DNA of 64,000 nucleotides from CAYNTH01 sp964427055 (GTDB lineage: Archaea; Aenigmatarchaeota; Aenigmatarchaeia; CG10238-14; SCSR01). The notes below the pieces were generated by a model that was not told the origin of the DNA, ran no database searches, and saw nothing but the letters and a program-made list of their open reading frames with translations. Position numbers and translations under genes: made by a program. The DNA is taken from contig CAYRSQ010000001.1 in assembly GCA_964427055.1 (NCBI GenBank), positions 20,014 to 84,013 of the forward strand, read 5' to 3'. Each line of letters begins with the position of its first letter. The stretch's first letter is position 1. This document shows positions 6,603 through 16,100 of this stretch, in pieces.

Positions 6603-7730
6603 ATGGTAGGAAAATCCAAGGACGGGTATGTCGTGACTCCGTGGGAAGTGAGTGGAAAGGTTGATTATGATAGACTGATAAGGGAGTTTGGTACGAACAA
6701 GCTCACTGAACCTCTTCTTGAAAGGATGAAAAAACACACTGGAGAACTCCATTACATGCTCAGGAGAAAGATTTTTTTCTCCCACAGGGATTTCGACTGG
6801 ATATTGGATAAATATGAAGAAGGGGAAAAATTCTTCCTCTACACTGGCAGAGGACCGAGCGGTAACACTCACCTAGGTCATATGATACCATGGATATTCA
6901 CGGCATGGCTCCAGAAAAAGTTCGACGTGGAACTGTATTTCCAGATGACAGACGACGAAAAACACCTTGTGAAAGACCTGACGACTGATGAGACCACCAG
7001 TTTAGCTTATGAGAACGCACTGGATGTACTTGCGTGCGGAATGAACCCGAAGAAGACCCACATATTTAGCGACCTTGAATACGCCAAAACGATGTACAAC
7101 GAAGCAATCAAGATATCGAAGAATGTAACGTATTCGACCGCAAAAGCGGTTTTTGGATTCAAAGACAGCTCGAACATAGGAATAATATTTTTTCCGGCGA
7201 TGCAGGCTGTACCATGTTTCCTGCCGTCAATGCTGAAAGGTAATAACGTTCCATGCCTCATACCGGCAGCGATAGACCAGGATCCATATTGGAGAATTTC
7301 CAGAGACGTGGCGCCGAAACTCGGATACTACAAACCAGCTCAGATACACTCCAAATTCATACCAGGACTTGGACCGGGAGGGAAAATGAGTGCAAGTGAC
7401 CCGAACTCGGCGATATTCACCACTGACACACCGGAACAGATAGAAAAGAAAGTTATGAATGCTTTCACCGGGCAACAGCCGACGGCCAAGCTGCAGAAAG
7501 AATTGGGAGGCAATCCAGATATATGCAACATATGCCAGTACTATTATTTTCTGTTTGAGCAAGATGATAAGAAACTGATGGAAATATTCGAAGGTGAGAG
7601 GAATGGAACACTTCTGGCAGGTGAACACAAGGCCGACTTGTCTGAACGAATAAAGAATTTCATATCGGACCACCAGAAGAAAAGGGAAAAGGCTAGGAAA
7701 GTCGTGGACAAAGTAATGTTAAAAGACTGA
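6603..7730 (+). CDS. trpS: Tryptophanyl-tRNA synthetase
   Basis: A 375-residue class I synthetase of the archaeal/eukaryotic type. The HIGH-type motif is GNTHLGH near residue 86, preceded by TGRGPSG, and the KMSKS-type motif is GKMSASDPN near residue 261. AAIDQDPYWRISRDVA is the usual active-site stretch. It charges tRNA-Trp. It starts a plus-strand run with pheS and pheT; pheS follows 44 bp later. Confidence 0.95.
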   Translation: MVGKSKDGYVVTPWEVSGKVDYDRLIREFGTNKLTEPLLERMKKHTGELHYMLRRKIFFSHRDFDWILDKYEEGEKFFLYTGRGPSGNTHLGHMIPWIFTAWLQKKFDVELYFQMTDDEKHLVKDLTTDETTSLAYENALDVLACGMNPKKTHIFSDLEYAKTMYNEAIKISKNVTYSTAKAVFGFKDSSNIGIIFFPAMQAVPCFLPSMLKGNNVPCLIPAAIDQDPYWRISRDVAPKLGYYKPAQIHSKFIPGLGPGGKMSASDPNSAIFTTDTPEQIEKKVMNAFTGQQPTAKLQKELGGNPDICNICQYYYFLFEQDDKKLMEIFEGERNGTLLAGEHKADLSERIKNFISDHQKKREKARKVVDKVMLKD

Positions 7731-7774
7731 AAACCGAATACATTATTCAAACCGAAAGTTTGATATGTGATTTA

Positions 7775-9028
7775 ATGGAAAAAAAATATTTTTTGACTGA
7801 CGAGGGGGAAAAATACCTTGAATCCGATTTTCCCGAGAAGAACCTTATCGAAACCGTGAAGAATGGCATAACCGACATGAACATCGTCAGGGAAAAGATA
7901 GACAATTTTAACATAGCACTACAGTGGGCCAAGAAGAACGGATGGATAGAAATTCGGAAAGGAGAAATCGAACTCGTTGAATATCCAGAATCGTTTCCTG
8001 ACATGAAATCATTGGAGAAAGTCGCAAGGGGCGAAGCCGTAGACAATCTGGCCCTGGAGAGGCTCATATTCAGAAAGTTAGTGAAAATCGAGAGCATAGC
8101 CATGAAAGAGGCGAAGAAACTCGTCGGTAAAGAAGTGGCTGAATTGACTCCGGAACTCATCAAAACAGGCATATGGAAGAAAGTCAAATTCAAACCGTAC
8201 AATGTGGAGGTTGCGGGGAAAAAGATATATCCGGGAAAACTTCACATACTCAGCGTATTCGAGCAAAAAATAAGAAGAATTTATCTTGACTTGGGATTCA
8301 CTGAAGCCGAAGGCCCTTTCATCGAGTCTAGTTTCTGGAACTTCGATGCACTGTTCCAGCCACAGGACCATCCTGCAAGAGACCTAGCGGACACATTCTA
8401 TATGAAGACTCCATCAGAAGCTAAGATACCGTCCAAACTCGCAGACAAAGTCAAGGATGTGCACGAGACTGGAGCAGACACCGGTTCCCTCGGATGGAGG
8501 TACAAATGGTCCAAAGAAGTTTCCAAGAAGAACGTACTGAGGACTCACACAACGGCAGTGTCCGTCAGAGAACTCTCCAAACTCGAACCCCCCGCCAAGA
8601 GGTTCTGCATAGGAAGAGTCTATAGAAACGAGACCATAGACTATAAGCATCTACCGGAATTCGTCCAGGTGGATGGAATAGTTGTCGACGAGAATGTCAC
8701 GTTCAAAAATCTGTTGGGATATCTTAAAGAGTTCTACAGAAGGTTAGGCTTCAAGAAAATAAGGTTCACACCATCCTTTTTCCCGTACACTGAAATGAGC
8801 ACTCAGATTGAAGTTTATTTTGAAGAAAAGAAAGAGTGGCTTGAACTGGGAGGTTCTGGTATATTTAGACCTGAAGTCACCGAGCCGCTGGGGATAAAGG
8901 CTCCTGTCCTTGCATGGGGACTAGGATTTGAGAGACCTATAGTGCTTAAACTGGGCCTGAATGACATAAGGAACTTCTATTACAGGAACGATTTGAAAAT
9001 GTTGAGAGAGGTAAATCTTTTCCAGTAA
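7775..9028 (+). CDS. pheS: Phenylalanyl-tRNA synthetase alpha subunit
   Basis: A 417-residue class II synthetase subunit. An N-terminal winged-helix region (LTDEGEKYLESDFPEKN) is followed by the catalytic core: motif 1 region LGFTEAEGPFIESSFWNFD, motif 2 region RFCIGRVYRNETIDYKHLPE, motif 3 ending in LGLNDIRNFYYRND. The N-terminal region is shorter than in many archaeal PheS, suggesting fewer winged-helix modules. A TTG at 7760 is in frame, but the ATG at 7775 is the natural start. pheT follows after 9 bp. Confidence 0.95.
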   Translation: MEKKYFLTDEGEKYLESDFPEKNLIETVKNGITDMNIVREKIDNFNIALQWAKKNGWIEIRKGEIELVEYPESFPDMKSLEKVARGEAVDNLALERLIFRKLVKIESIAMKEAKKLVGKEVAELTPELIKTGIWKKVKFKPYNVEVAGKKIYPGKLHILSVFEQKIRRIYLDLGFTEAEGPFIESSFWNFDALFQPQDHPARDLADTFYMKTPSEAKIPSKLADKVKDVHETGADTGSLGWRYKWSKEVSKKNVLRTHTTAVSVRELSKLEPPAKRFCIGRVYRNETIDYKHLPEFVQVDGIVVDENVTFKNLLGYLKEFYRRLGFKKIRFTPSFFPYTEMSTQIEVYFEEKKEWLELGGSGIFRPEVTEPLGIKAPVLAWGLGFERPIVLKLGLNDIRNFYYRNDLKMLREVNLFQ

Positions 9029-9037
9029 GTGATATAC

Positions 9038-10675
9038 ATGGCAGTAATCGAAATCAACAAAGAATATTTGGAGAAGCTGGTAGGCTGTAAACTCACCGAG
9101 AAGGACTACACTGAAAGGATACCGCTGTTTGGATGCCCGCTTGAAAAGATGGACGAAATTTCTGTTAATTTCGAAATCGAACCCAATAGACCTGACTTAC
9201 TAAGCGTGGAAGGTTTCGCGAGAGCTATAAAATTGTTCCTGTCCAAGAAACCGAAACTTACTGTGTACAAGACTACTGAAAGCGGAATCAAACTTAAAGT
9301 GGACAAAAGTGTGAAACCCGTCAGGCCTGAAATAGTCTGCGCAATCGTAAGGGACGTAAAGATAACAGACGACCTTATATCGTCTATTATGCAGGTTCAA
9401 GAAAAGATACATGATACTCTTGGTAGAAAAAGGAAAAAAGTGGCTATAGGGATACATGACATGTCCAAGGTCACACCACCGTTCATCTATAAGGCGGTCA
9501 AACCGGAAAGTGTTAAATTCGTTCCTCTAGACATGGATAGGTCGATAAGTCTTAAGGAAATATTGGAAATCCATCCTAAGGGTATAAATTATGCTGATAT
9601 ACTGAAAGATTCAGAAAAATATCCGATAATCCTCGACAAAAATGAAAAGATTCTGAGCTTTCCGCCGATAATAAACGGCGAGCTGACGAGAGTCACAAAG
9701 GGAACCAACGAACTGTTCATAGACATCACAGGAACCGATTACATAGCAATCAATCAGGCTTTGAAGATACTGGTAACTTCTTTCGCCGACAGAGGATGTA
9801 AGATAGAGACGGTAAGGTTGGATGGAGAAGTAAAAAGAACCACACCGGACTTGAGCAGATGGAAAATCAAAGCCGATGACGAATATATCAACAAGCTACT
9901 CGGATTGGAACTAGATAAGAACGAGATTGAAACCCTTCTCAAGAAGATGGACATAGGGATGGACGGAAACTATGCAACTATACCACCTTACAGAGCTGAT
10001 ATAATGCACCAGATAGACATAGTAGAAGAGGTCGCAATAGCATATGGATATGACAACTTCGAACCCACTATTCCAAATGTTCCTACAATAGGAAAACCTC
10101 TTGAAAAGAAAGATTTCTATTTTTCGATAAAAGAAATCATGATAGGTTTCGGTTTTCAGGAAGTGATAAATTTGACACTGTCCAACTATGAGGATGAGTT
10201 TGATAAAATGAATGTAGAAAGGAAATCAGTTGCGGAAACGATGAATTCCGTGACACCTGAATGCAACATTTTCAGAAGAAATCTACTCCCATCATTGATA
10301 GATGTCATTTCCAAAAACCAACATTACGAGTATCCACAAAAAATTTTCGAACTTGGAGATGCAGTCGAACTCGACGAAGAAGAAGAAACCGGCACGAAGA
10401 ACTTGAAATTTTTGTCATGCGTCATAGCAGACATGAGCGTGAGTTACGAAGACATTTCATCGGTTTTGGACGGTGTGATGAACAACATAGGAATCGGATA
10501 CAATCTTAGGAAATACGATCACCCGTCTTTCATAGAAGGGAGGGCTGCCAAAGTTTTTGCCGGAAAAAAAGCGATAGGAACGATAGGCGAAATCAACCCA
10601 AAAGTTATGGAGAACTGGAACATCAATGTACCTGTAGTCGCATTCGAGATAGATCTCAACAGAGCATTGGACTAG
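9038..10675 (+). CDS. pheT: Phenylalanyl-tRNA synthetase beta subunit
   Basis: A 545-residue archaeal-type beta subunit. FEIEPNRPDLLSVEGFARA near the N-terminus, the B3/4 region (FIDITGTDYIAINQAL), the B5 domain (IPPYRADIMHQIDIVEEVAI, a Mg-binding surface) and a catalytic-like core (NQHYEYPQKIFELGDAV) are in the expected order. No N-terminal tRNA-binding EMAP domain, as usual in archaea. The GTG at 9029 overlaps the pheS stop, but the ATG at 9038 fits the family start MAVIEI. The 3' end overlaps the convergent MinD gene by 4 bp. Confidence 0.95.
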   Translation: MAVIEINKEYLEKLVGCKLTEKDYTERIPLFGCPLEKMDEISVNFEIEPNRPDLLSVEGFARAIKLFLSKKPKLTVYKTTESGIKLKVDKSVKPVRPEIVCAIVRDVKITDDLISSIMQVQEKIHDTLGRKRKKVAIGIHDMSKVTPPFIYKAVKPESVKFVPLDMDRSISLKEILEIHPKGINYADILKDSEKYPIILDKNEKILSFPPIINGELTRVTKGTNELFIDITGTDYIAINQALKILVTSFADRGCKIETVRLDGEVKRTTPDLSRWKIKADDEYINKLLGLELDKNEIETLLKKMDIGMDGNYATIPPYRADIMHQIDIVEEVAIAYGYDNFEPTIPNVPTIGKPLEKKDFYFSIKEIMIGFGFQEVINLTLSNYEDEFDKMNVERKSVAETMNSVTPECNIFRRNLLPSLIDVISKNQHYEYPQKIFELGDAVELDEEEETGTKNLKFLSCVIADMSVSYEDISSVLDGVMNNIGIGYNLRKYDHPSFIEGRAAKVFAGKKAIGTIGEINPKVMENWNINVPVVAFEIDLNRALD

Positions 10676-11439
10676 ACGAACCAACTTCTTAGTTTGTCGA
10701 ATATTCCACGTTCACTTGTAGTTTTAACGTACCGTCTACCGGCAAGCTTGTGCGCTAACTTGTCTATTTCTATTGCAGCTGGTGAATCTGGGGCATAATC
10801 TACCAATGGATTTCTAGCAGAAATGCTTTCAGCGACCAAGGGATCATCGGGTATGCTTGCTATAACCGGCAATTCCATAAGCTCTTTTATGCTTCCTATA
10901 GTCATCTCGTGTTTCTTACCCTTTCTCTTATTCACGACGACTCCTATCACATTCTTTTTCATTTTATTCGCTATGTCAGCCGTCTTCAGTGCATCTGCTA
11001 CACTCGGCATGTCGGGATTTGTAACTATCAATATCTCATCCGCGGCATCGATAGCGCTCATGGCTTCCCTTCCAAGGCCTGCCGCACAGTCCATGATAAC
11101 GTAATCAGCTTGACCTGTCAAATTAAAAGTGACATTCGAAAGTTTACTAGCATCCACTCCTCTGAGAGCATTTGTCGAGATGCTTGAGGGGATGAACTTG
11201 AAACCATGAGGATGAGTGTGTATAACGTTTTTCAGCTTCATATTTCCTTTCAACACATCATGCAGGCTCTTGTTGGACAGTGGCATTCCAAAATGGATGC
11301 CGAGATTGGGTGTAGTCATGTTGGCGTCAATCGCTATGACATCTTCTCCCATGTTAGAAAGTGCATAAGTCAGGTTAGAAGTAAGGGTTGTTTTACCTAT
11401 GCCGCCCTTTCCGCCTATAACGGCTATGATTCTTGTCAT
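10672..11439 (-). CDS. minD: MinD/ParA-family ATPase
   Basis: A 255-residue P-loop ATPase with the deviant Walker A motif GGKGGIGKTTLTSNL, switch I IDANMTTPNLG and Walker B-like YVIMDCAAGLG. These ATPases position cell-division, chemotaxis, archaellum or pilus machinery; archaeal genomes carry several paralogs and the target of this one cannot be told. The C-terminus (LRSWFV) is hydrophobic with basic residues and could be a short membrane-targeting tail, as in MinD. It is a single gene between pheT and tRNA-Arg. Confidence 0.85.
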   Translation of the reverse strand: MTRIIAVIGGKGGIGKTTLTSNLTYALSNMGEDVIAIDANMTTPNLGIHFGMPLSNKSLHDVLKGNMKLKNVIHTHPHGFKFIPSSISTNALRGVDASKLSNVTFNLTGQADYVIMDCAAGLGREAMSAIDAADEILIVTNPDMPSVADALKTADIANKMKKNVIGVVVNKRKGKKHEMTIGSIKELMELPVIASIPDDPLVAESISARNPLVDYAPDSPAAIEIDKLAHKLAGRRYVKTTSERGIFDKLRSWFV

Positions 11440-11491
11440 CTCATCACTAATACTTATTCAATCCTGTATTAATTAAAAGTTTGAAGGTATA

Positions 11492-11566
11492 TGCCCCGGA
11501 CGGGATTCGAACCCGCGACCTTCAGGTTAGAAGCCTGCCGCTCTATCCAAGCTGAGCTACCGAGGC
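11492..11566 (-). tRNA. tRNA-Arg (anticodon UCU)
   Basis: A 75-nt cloverleaf on the minus strand: acceptor GCCTCGG with CCGGGGC, D-arm GCTC/GAGC, anticodon loop CTTCTAA (anticodon TCT), variable loop AGGTC, T-arm GCGGG-TTCGAAT-CCCGT, discriminator A. All stems pair except G27-A43 at the top of the anticodon stem, a mismatch shared with the other tRNA-Arg in this window. No intron; CCA is not encoded. It reads AGA and probably AGG codons. Confidence 0.93.
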
Positions 11567-11933
11567 ATAATACTATCTGTTAAATTAGATAGTAAATTCT
11601 TTTTTAATACATTAAGTAAAGGCAGGTAACTATCTTGAATAATGTTATATAGACATAATCAATCTGACAAGATTTAAATCGATTTTCAGCGTAATTAATA
11701 CTATAAGTTGTGAGTCAGATGACTGGTGAACGAATTCTACAACGAAAAGAATGAAATATCATTTGAAGTATCTCATGCTTTGAAACGAATAACCAATTCA
11801 GTAGCAATTAATGTTTATAAAATAAACAACGAGAATAATGATTTAGAAAACTATCACAACAATCATTCGAAGAGCAGAATTTATCCAATGTCGGACATAA
11901 GGACGGCGGTATAATCGATGTGGAGATATGTAC
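11567..11933. other. Intergenic region between tRNA-Arg and leuS
   Basis: 367 bp, AT-rich, with TATA-like stretches (ATTTAAAT near 11673) that could drive leuS or the tRNA. A weak GTG-started frame of 62 codons (11726-11914) ends 19 bp before leuS; its composition is Asn/Glu-rich, it has no good ribosome site and no recognisable domain, so I do not call it a gene. It could instead be a long leader of leuS. No leucine-codon run or T-box-like structure was seen. Confidence 0.4.
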
Positions 11934-14651
11934 ATGGAAAACATTGATTTCAAACAAATAGATAAAAAATGGCAGGAGAAATGGAAAGAAGAGAAGCTAT
12001 TTGAAGCCAATCCAGATGATAATAAGAAAAAATTCTTCGTAACCATACCTTATCCTTATGTAAACGGAGCCCCACACATAGGAGCCGGATTCACATTCAT
12101 ACGAGGGGACGTGTATGCTAGGTTTAAAAGGATGCAAGGATTCAACGTACTCTACCCCCAAGGCTTCCATGCCACAGGAGAACCCATCGTAGGAGTCGTC
12201 AAGAGACTTAAAGGGGGAGACAAATCTCAAGTGGAAGCCTTGAAGATGAATGGTATAACCGAAAAGGAAATAGAAAAATTTGTTGAGCAAGGACCTGAGT
12301 ATGTAGCCAAATACTGGAAAAAAAGGTGGATGGACGACCTGAAATCTACAGGATTTTCGATAGACTGGAGAAGAACTTTCATAACGACCCCTATCACTCC
12401 GACCTATTCGAGGTTTGTGGAATGGCAGTACAACACTCTGAAAAAGAAAGGGTATGTCGTACAAGGCACTCATCCTGTCGTCTGGTGCCCGAGCTGTGGA
12501 AGCCCAACTGGTGACCACGATAGATTGGAAGGTGTTGGGGAATCACCTATAGAATATATTATTATAAAGTTCAGACTATCATCCGGAGAATTTCTTCCCT
12601 GTGCTACTCTGAGGCCAGAAACCGTATACGGGGTCACAAACCTATGGATACACCCTGACATGGAATATGCCAAAGCAACCATAGATGGTGAAAAATGGAT
12701 ACTAAGCGAAAGTGCCACTGAAAAACTAAAAAACCAGCTTAAAGAGGTTGAACTTGTAGAAAAAATTAAGGGCTCTGAACTAATAGGGAAATCTTGTGAA
12801 AACCCTATAACGAAGGAAATGATACCCATTTTACCTGCGGAGTTCTGTGATACCGAAATAGCCACTGGCATCGTCATGTCTGTCCCGTCGCATGCTCCAT
12901 ATGACTGGATTGGACTGGAAGACCTGAAATCCAATGAAAATGAACTCAAGAAATACAAACTTGAAAAAATAATAACATCTGTCAATCCCATCTCCCTTAT
13001 TAAACTCAAGGGATTCGGTGAGCATCCTGCAAAGGAAATATGCGAAAAACTTGGAGTGAAGAGTCAAAAAGACATGGATGACCTGGAAAAAGCGACAGAA
13101 CTTCTATATAAGAAGGAATTCCATACCGGAGTGTGCAATTCCAAATGCGGAAGATACAATGGTATGAAAATTTTCGAAGCCAAGGAAGCAATCATTGAAG
13201 ACCTCATGGACGCGGGAACTGGGGATATATTATGGGAAACGACTGATGATATAATTTGCAGATGCAAAACCAAATGCCATATCAAAATACTTGAAAACCA
13301 ATGGTTCCTGAAATATTCGGACGATATCTGGAAAGAAAAGACAAAAGGCTGCATAGACAAAATGACATTCTATCCAGAAGAGGCAAGACAACAATTCAAA
13401 AATACAGTGGATTGGTTAAAGGATAAAGCATGTACAAGAAGGTCTGGAATGGGAACTCCACTTCCTTGGGACAATACTTGGATAGTGGAAACCTTGAGCG
13501 ACTCTACGATATACATGGCATATTACACTATATCGAGCATAATAAATGAAAGGAAGATAAAAGCAAACGAATTGACAGACGAGGTTTTCGATTATATTTT
13601 CCTCGGTAAAGGTGAACCGGAAAAACTATCGGAATCCAGTAAATTGAACATTGCTGATATAAAAGACATGAGAAAACAGTTCACGTATTTCTATCCAGTC
13701 GACCTTAGGAACTCCGGAAAAGACTTGGTCCAAAACCATCTCACCTTTTTCATATTCCAACACGTGGCTATATGGGATGATCCTGAATTCAAATATTGCC
13801 CGAAAGCAATAGGCGTCAACGGTTATGTCAACGTTGGCGGAGAGAAAATGAGCAAAAGCAAAGGCAACTTCATCCCATTGAAAGTTTTGATTAAAAAATA
13901 TGGTGCCGATATAACAAGAATAAATATAGTAGCATCTAATGAAAATATGGATGACGCGGACTGGAGAGAAGATTCCATATATACTTATCAATCGAGAATA
14001 CAATTCATCTCAAACCTTGTAACAGATTACAAAAACGCGAAAAGGGATTCAATCAAAGATATAGACAAATACATACTCAGTTCGTTGAATAAGATAATAA
14101 AAGAATCCACGACAAACTACAACGAGATGCGATTTAGGAGTGCCATTCAATCTTCTCTGTTTGTCATTACAAATGAACTCAAACTCTACATGGAAAGAGT
14201 GGGAGGCATCAAGAATTGCAACAAAACTATACTAAAGCACTGCATCGAAACTATGATAAAATTAGTGTCACCCGTCATACCCCATATCTCAGAAGAGATG
14301 TGGTCCAAGATGGGAAACGATACCTTCATATCAACAGAAACGTGGCCCGCATTTGATGAAACTTATGTCAATAAAGAAATCGTACAATTGGAAGAGATAT
14401 ATCAAAAAACGATGGAAGACATAAAACAAGTGTCGAAACTGGCGGCGAATGGAAACAAGAGGCTAGAACATCTATACCTTTATTTTGCTACTTCTAAAGA
14501 ATTCAACTATTTCAATGATTCGATAGACCACCTGAAGGGTATCGAATTCAAGAACGTCAATTTATTCATTGCGAATGATGATAGAAAGTACGATCCTAAA
14601 GACAGGGCAAAATTGGCAAAATATGGCAGACCTGCCATCTACATGGAATAG
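11934..14651 (+). CDS. leuS: Leucyl-tRNA synthetase (archaeal type)
   Basis: A 905-residue class I synthetase. The HIGH-type motif is NGAPHIGAGFTF near residue 43; a CP1 editing domain follows (GESPIEYIIIKF, ATLRPETVYGVTNLWIHPD); KMSKS occurs exactly near residue 637 (GGEKMSKSKGNF); an alpha-helical anticodon-binding region and an archaeal C-terminal domain end the protein. The ATG at 11934 has GGAG 8 nt upstream, so it is preferred over the ATG at 11928, which would sit only 2 nt from the same site. The next gene is convergent and abuts the stop. Confidence 0.95.
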   Translation: MENIDFKQIDKKWQEKWKEEKLFEANPDDNKKKFFVTIPYPYVNGAPHIGAGFTFIRGDVYARFKRMQGFNVLYPQGFHATGEPIVGVVKRLKGGDKSQVEALKMNGITEKEIEKFVEQGPEYVAKYWKKRWMDDLKSTGFSIDWRRTFITTPITPTYSRFVEWQYNTLKKKGYVVQGTHPVVWCPSCGSPTGDHDRLEGVGESPIEYIIIKFRLSSGEFLPCATLRPETVYGVTNLWIHPDMEYAKATIDGEKWILSESATEKLKNQLKEVELVEKIKGSELIGKSCENPITKEMIPILPAEFCDTEIATGIVMSVPSHAPYDWIGLEDLKSNENELKKYKLEKIITSVNPISLIKLKGFGEHPAKEICEKLGVKSQKDMDDLEKATELLYKKEFHTGVCNSKCGRYNGMKIFEAKEAIIEDLMDAGTGDILWETTDDIICRCKTKCHIKILENQWFLKYSDDIWKEKTKGCIDKMTFYPEEARQQFKNTVDWLKDKACTRRSGMGTPLPWDNTWIVETLSDSTIYMAYYTISSIINERKIKANELTDEVFDYIFLGKGEPEKLSESSKLNIADIKDMRKQFTYFYPVDLRNSGKDLVQNHLTFFIFQHVAIWDDPEFKYCPKAIGVNGYVNVGGEKMSKSKGNFIPLKVLIKKYGADITRINIVASNENMDDADWREDSIYTYQSRIQFISNLVTDYKNAKRDSIKDIDKYILSSLNKIIKESTTNYNEMRFRSAIQSSLFVITNELKLYMERVGGIKNCNKTILKHCIETMIKLVSPVIPHISEEMWSKMGNDTFISTETWPAFDETYVNKEIVQLEEIYQKTMEDIKQVSKLAANGNKRLEHLYLYFATSKEFNYFNDSIDHLKGIEFKNVNLFIANDDRKYDPKDRAKLAKYGRPAIYME

Positions 14652-15431
14652 TCACAATTGAACGGATTCGATTAACCCTGCTAGTACCAGCAATACAAGT
14701 GATACAAGGATAAGTTTTCCGCTGTCGTGAATGACAGACCAGAAACAATTTGACGTCCTTTTACTGACTGCTGCTGACACCAATCCACCTGAAATTGCAC
14801 CGATGAAGTATGCCAATATTTCTAAACTTCCATGCGGAAAGAAGATCATGACTGCTAACGGCAATCCGTACACCCCACCAATAGATTTGGCCGCCAAGCC
14901 TATGGCTGTAGATAATATAGAAGCATTCCATGAGAGGATGAATATCGCTCCTGAACCGAACAAGAATGAAAAAAGAAAAGCTATCATGAGGACTCCTACG
15001 TTGTTAATCAGTATTCGTTCAAACATGCCAGCGGATATGAAGTTGCCGCGTATTATATTTATTTCGTTTATCTGATCTGAGAATATATCTTCGACTATAG
15101 GCCCTGGAAGCATAATAAAGATTATAGACATAGCAAATACCACTCCCAAGAAGAACGATGAATATACCGATATTACGTCATAATGGCGTTCCAAGAAATG
15201 CCTATTTTTCATTATGTCCTGCTCCGTATCTTCCTCTTCTTTATATAGAAGGTTCACCATGAAAGGCGTCATTGCCATAGTTATCAGTATGGTGGTGAAC
15301 ATTCCGACCGAGTCTGAAAACACTATAAATGACACCAATAGGCAAGTGATTGAAACGAGACTGCCTACTACGAACATCGAAAATGGACTTTTCAACGCAG
15401 TGTTAAGCTTTATCAATCTTTCTAAAACCAT
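14652..15431 (-). CDS. SpoIIM/DUF95-family membrane protein
   Basis: About 259 residues with six or so predicted membrane spans (for example FVVGSLVSITCLLVSFIVF and VLMIAFLFSFLFGSGAIFIL). The C-terminal block FFPHGSLEILAYFIGAISGG is the hallmark of the stage II sporulation protein M / DUF95 family, which is widespread in archaea that do not sporulate; in bacteria the protein is part of a membrane and cell-wall remodelling complex. The role here is unknown. The ATG at 15431 has AGGT 8 nt upstream. It is divergent from the next gene. Confidence 0.8.
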   Translation of the reverse strand: MVLERLIKLNTALKSPFSMFVVGSLVSITCLLVSFIVFSDSVGMFTTILITMAMTPFMVNLLYKEEEDTEQDIMKNRHFLERHYDVISVYSSFFLGVVFAMSIIFIMLPGPIVEDIFSDQINEINIIRGNFISAGMFERILINNVGVLMIAFLFSFLFGSGAIFILSWNASILSTAIGLAAKSIGGVYGLPLAVMIFFPHGSLEILAYFIGAISGGLVSAAVSKRTSNCFWSVIHDSGKLILVSLVLLVLAGLIESVQL

Positions 15432-15475
15432 CTTCAATTACCTAAGATTAAAATTGTAGAACCAGAAATAAATTT

Positions 15476-15949
15476 ATGAAACTACTTAAAAAACCAAAGG
15501 TAGACGAGAAAAAATACCTATCTTTATTGCTACTTGTACTCATGGTAGGTTCGACTTTCGCTTATTCGATTATGCAATCGATGGGAAATGAAACTTCCAA
15601 CAAAGTTGAAATTCCAGAGGAAAACATCGTCTATTACGAACTCACGAACGAACAAAAAACTTATATAATCAGCCAAGGGAAAACCCTGATGGAATATAGA
15701 TATCCCGGAAATTGCACATCCTGTAATGAAGAAAAGGCATTCCTAAGGGCGTTTGCGAATGAGATACATAACCAGCTGTTTCTAGAGATACTAACTGACG
15801 ACAGTTTCACCATTTCAAAACTCACCATAGCGAGCTATTATGGAAATGACAACATACAGAAACCGACGGAATCTGAAACTATAGAAATCATGTGTGAACT
15901 TATGGTTGAGCCACCAGTAGTATGCGCCACTATTCATTTGAATAAGTAG
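15476..15949 (+). CDS. Unknown membrane-anchored or secreted protein with a CxxC pair
   Basis: 157 residues. A basic N-terminus (MKLLKKPKVDEKKY) is followed by one hydrophobic span (LSLLLLVLMVGSTFAYSIM), so the rest is probably outside the cell, anchored or cleaved. The external part contains YPGNCTSCNEEKAFLRAFAN, in which Cys-Thr-Ser-Cys precedes a helix; this resembles the active-site region of thioredoxin-fold proteins, but the rest of the fold cannot be confirmed. Two more Cys lie near the end (MCELMV and VVCATI). The 3' end overlaps the convergent small gene by 20 bp. Function unknown. Confidence 0.65.
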   Translation: MKLLKKPKVDEKKYLSLLLLVLMVGSTFAYSIMQSMGNETSNKVEIPEENIVYYELTNEQKTYIISQGKTLMEYRYPGNCTSCNEEKAFLRAFANEIHNQLFLEILTDDSFTISKLTIASYYGNDNIQKPTESETIEIMCELMVEPPVVCATIHLNK

Positions 15950-16100
15950 AGAGTTTAGCATCCATTTCTTTGATTTCGCTCATGAATCTCTCGACCACTC
16001 TTGGCAGATCCTTTTCCTGAACCTTTATCGAAGCAGAGGCATCCCTAAGTATGCGCTCCTTTTCCTTAAGTTCTCTCGCCCGTTCCAGATCATTCATCAT
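15930..16100 (-). CDS. Small coiled-coil protein downstream of alaS, resembles the AlaRS linker
   Basis: 56 residues starting MMNDLERARELKEKERILRD. The ATG at 16100 overlaps the alaS stop (ATGATGA), a typical coupled arrangement, so it should be translated with AlaRS. The segment ERILRDASASIKVQEKDL then PRVVERFMSEIKEMDAKL aligns without gaps to the last part of the AlaRS just upstream (EALLKETADMLGVSEEKV then PAAVDALFKEWKEKRKKL), about 11 of 36 identical. It may be a relic or detached duplicate of the AlaRS C-terminal linker. A longer frame to 16142 lies inside alaS and is not preferred. Confidence 0.6.
   Translation of the reverse strand: MMNDLERARELKEKERILRDASASIKVQEKDLPRVVERFMSEIKEMDAKLSTYSNE

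Noticed and set aside
11726..11914. GTG-started 62-codon ORF upstream of leuS
   Set aside because: No ribosome site, Asn/Glu-rich composition without known domain, and a position that fits a leader region; treated as intergenic.
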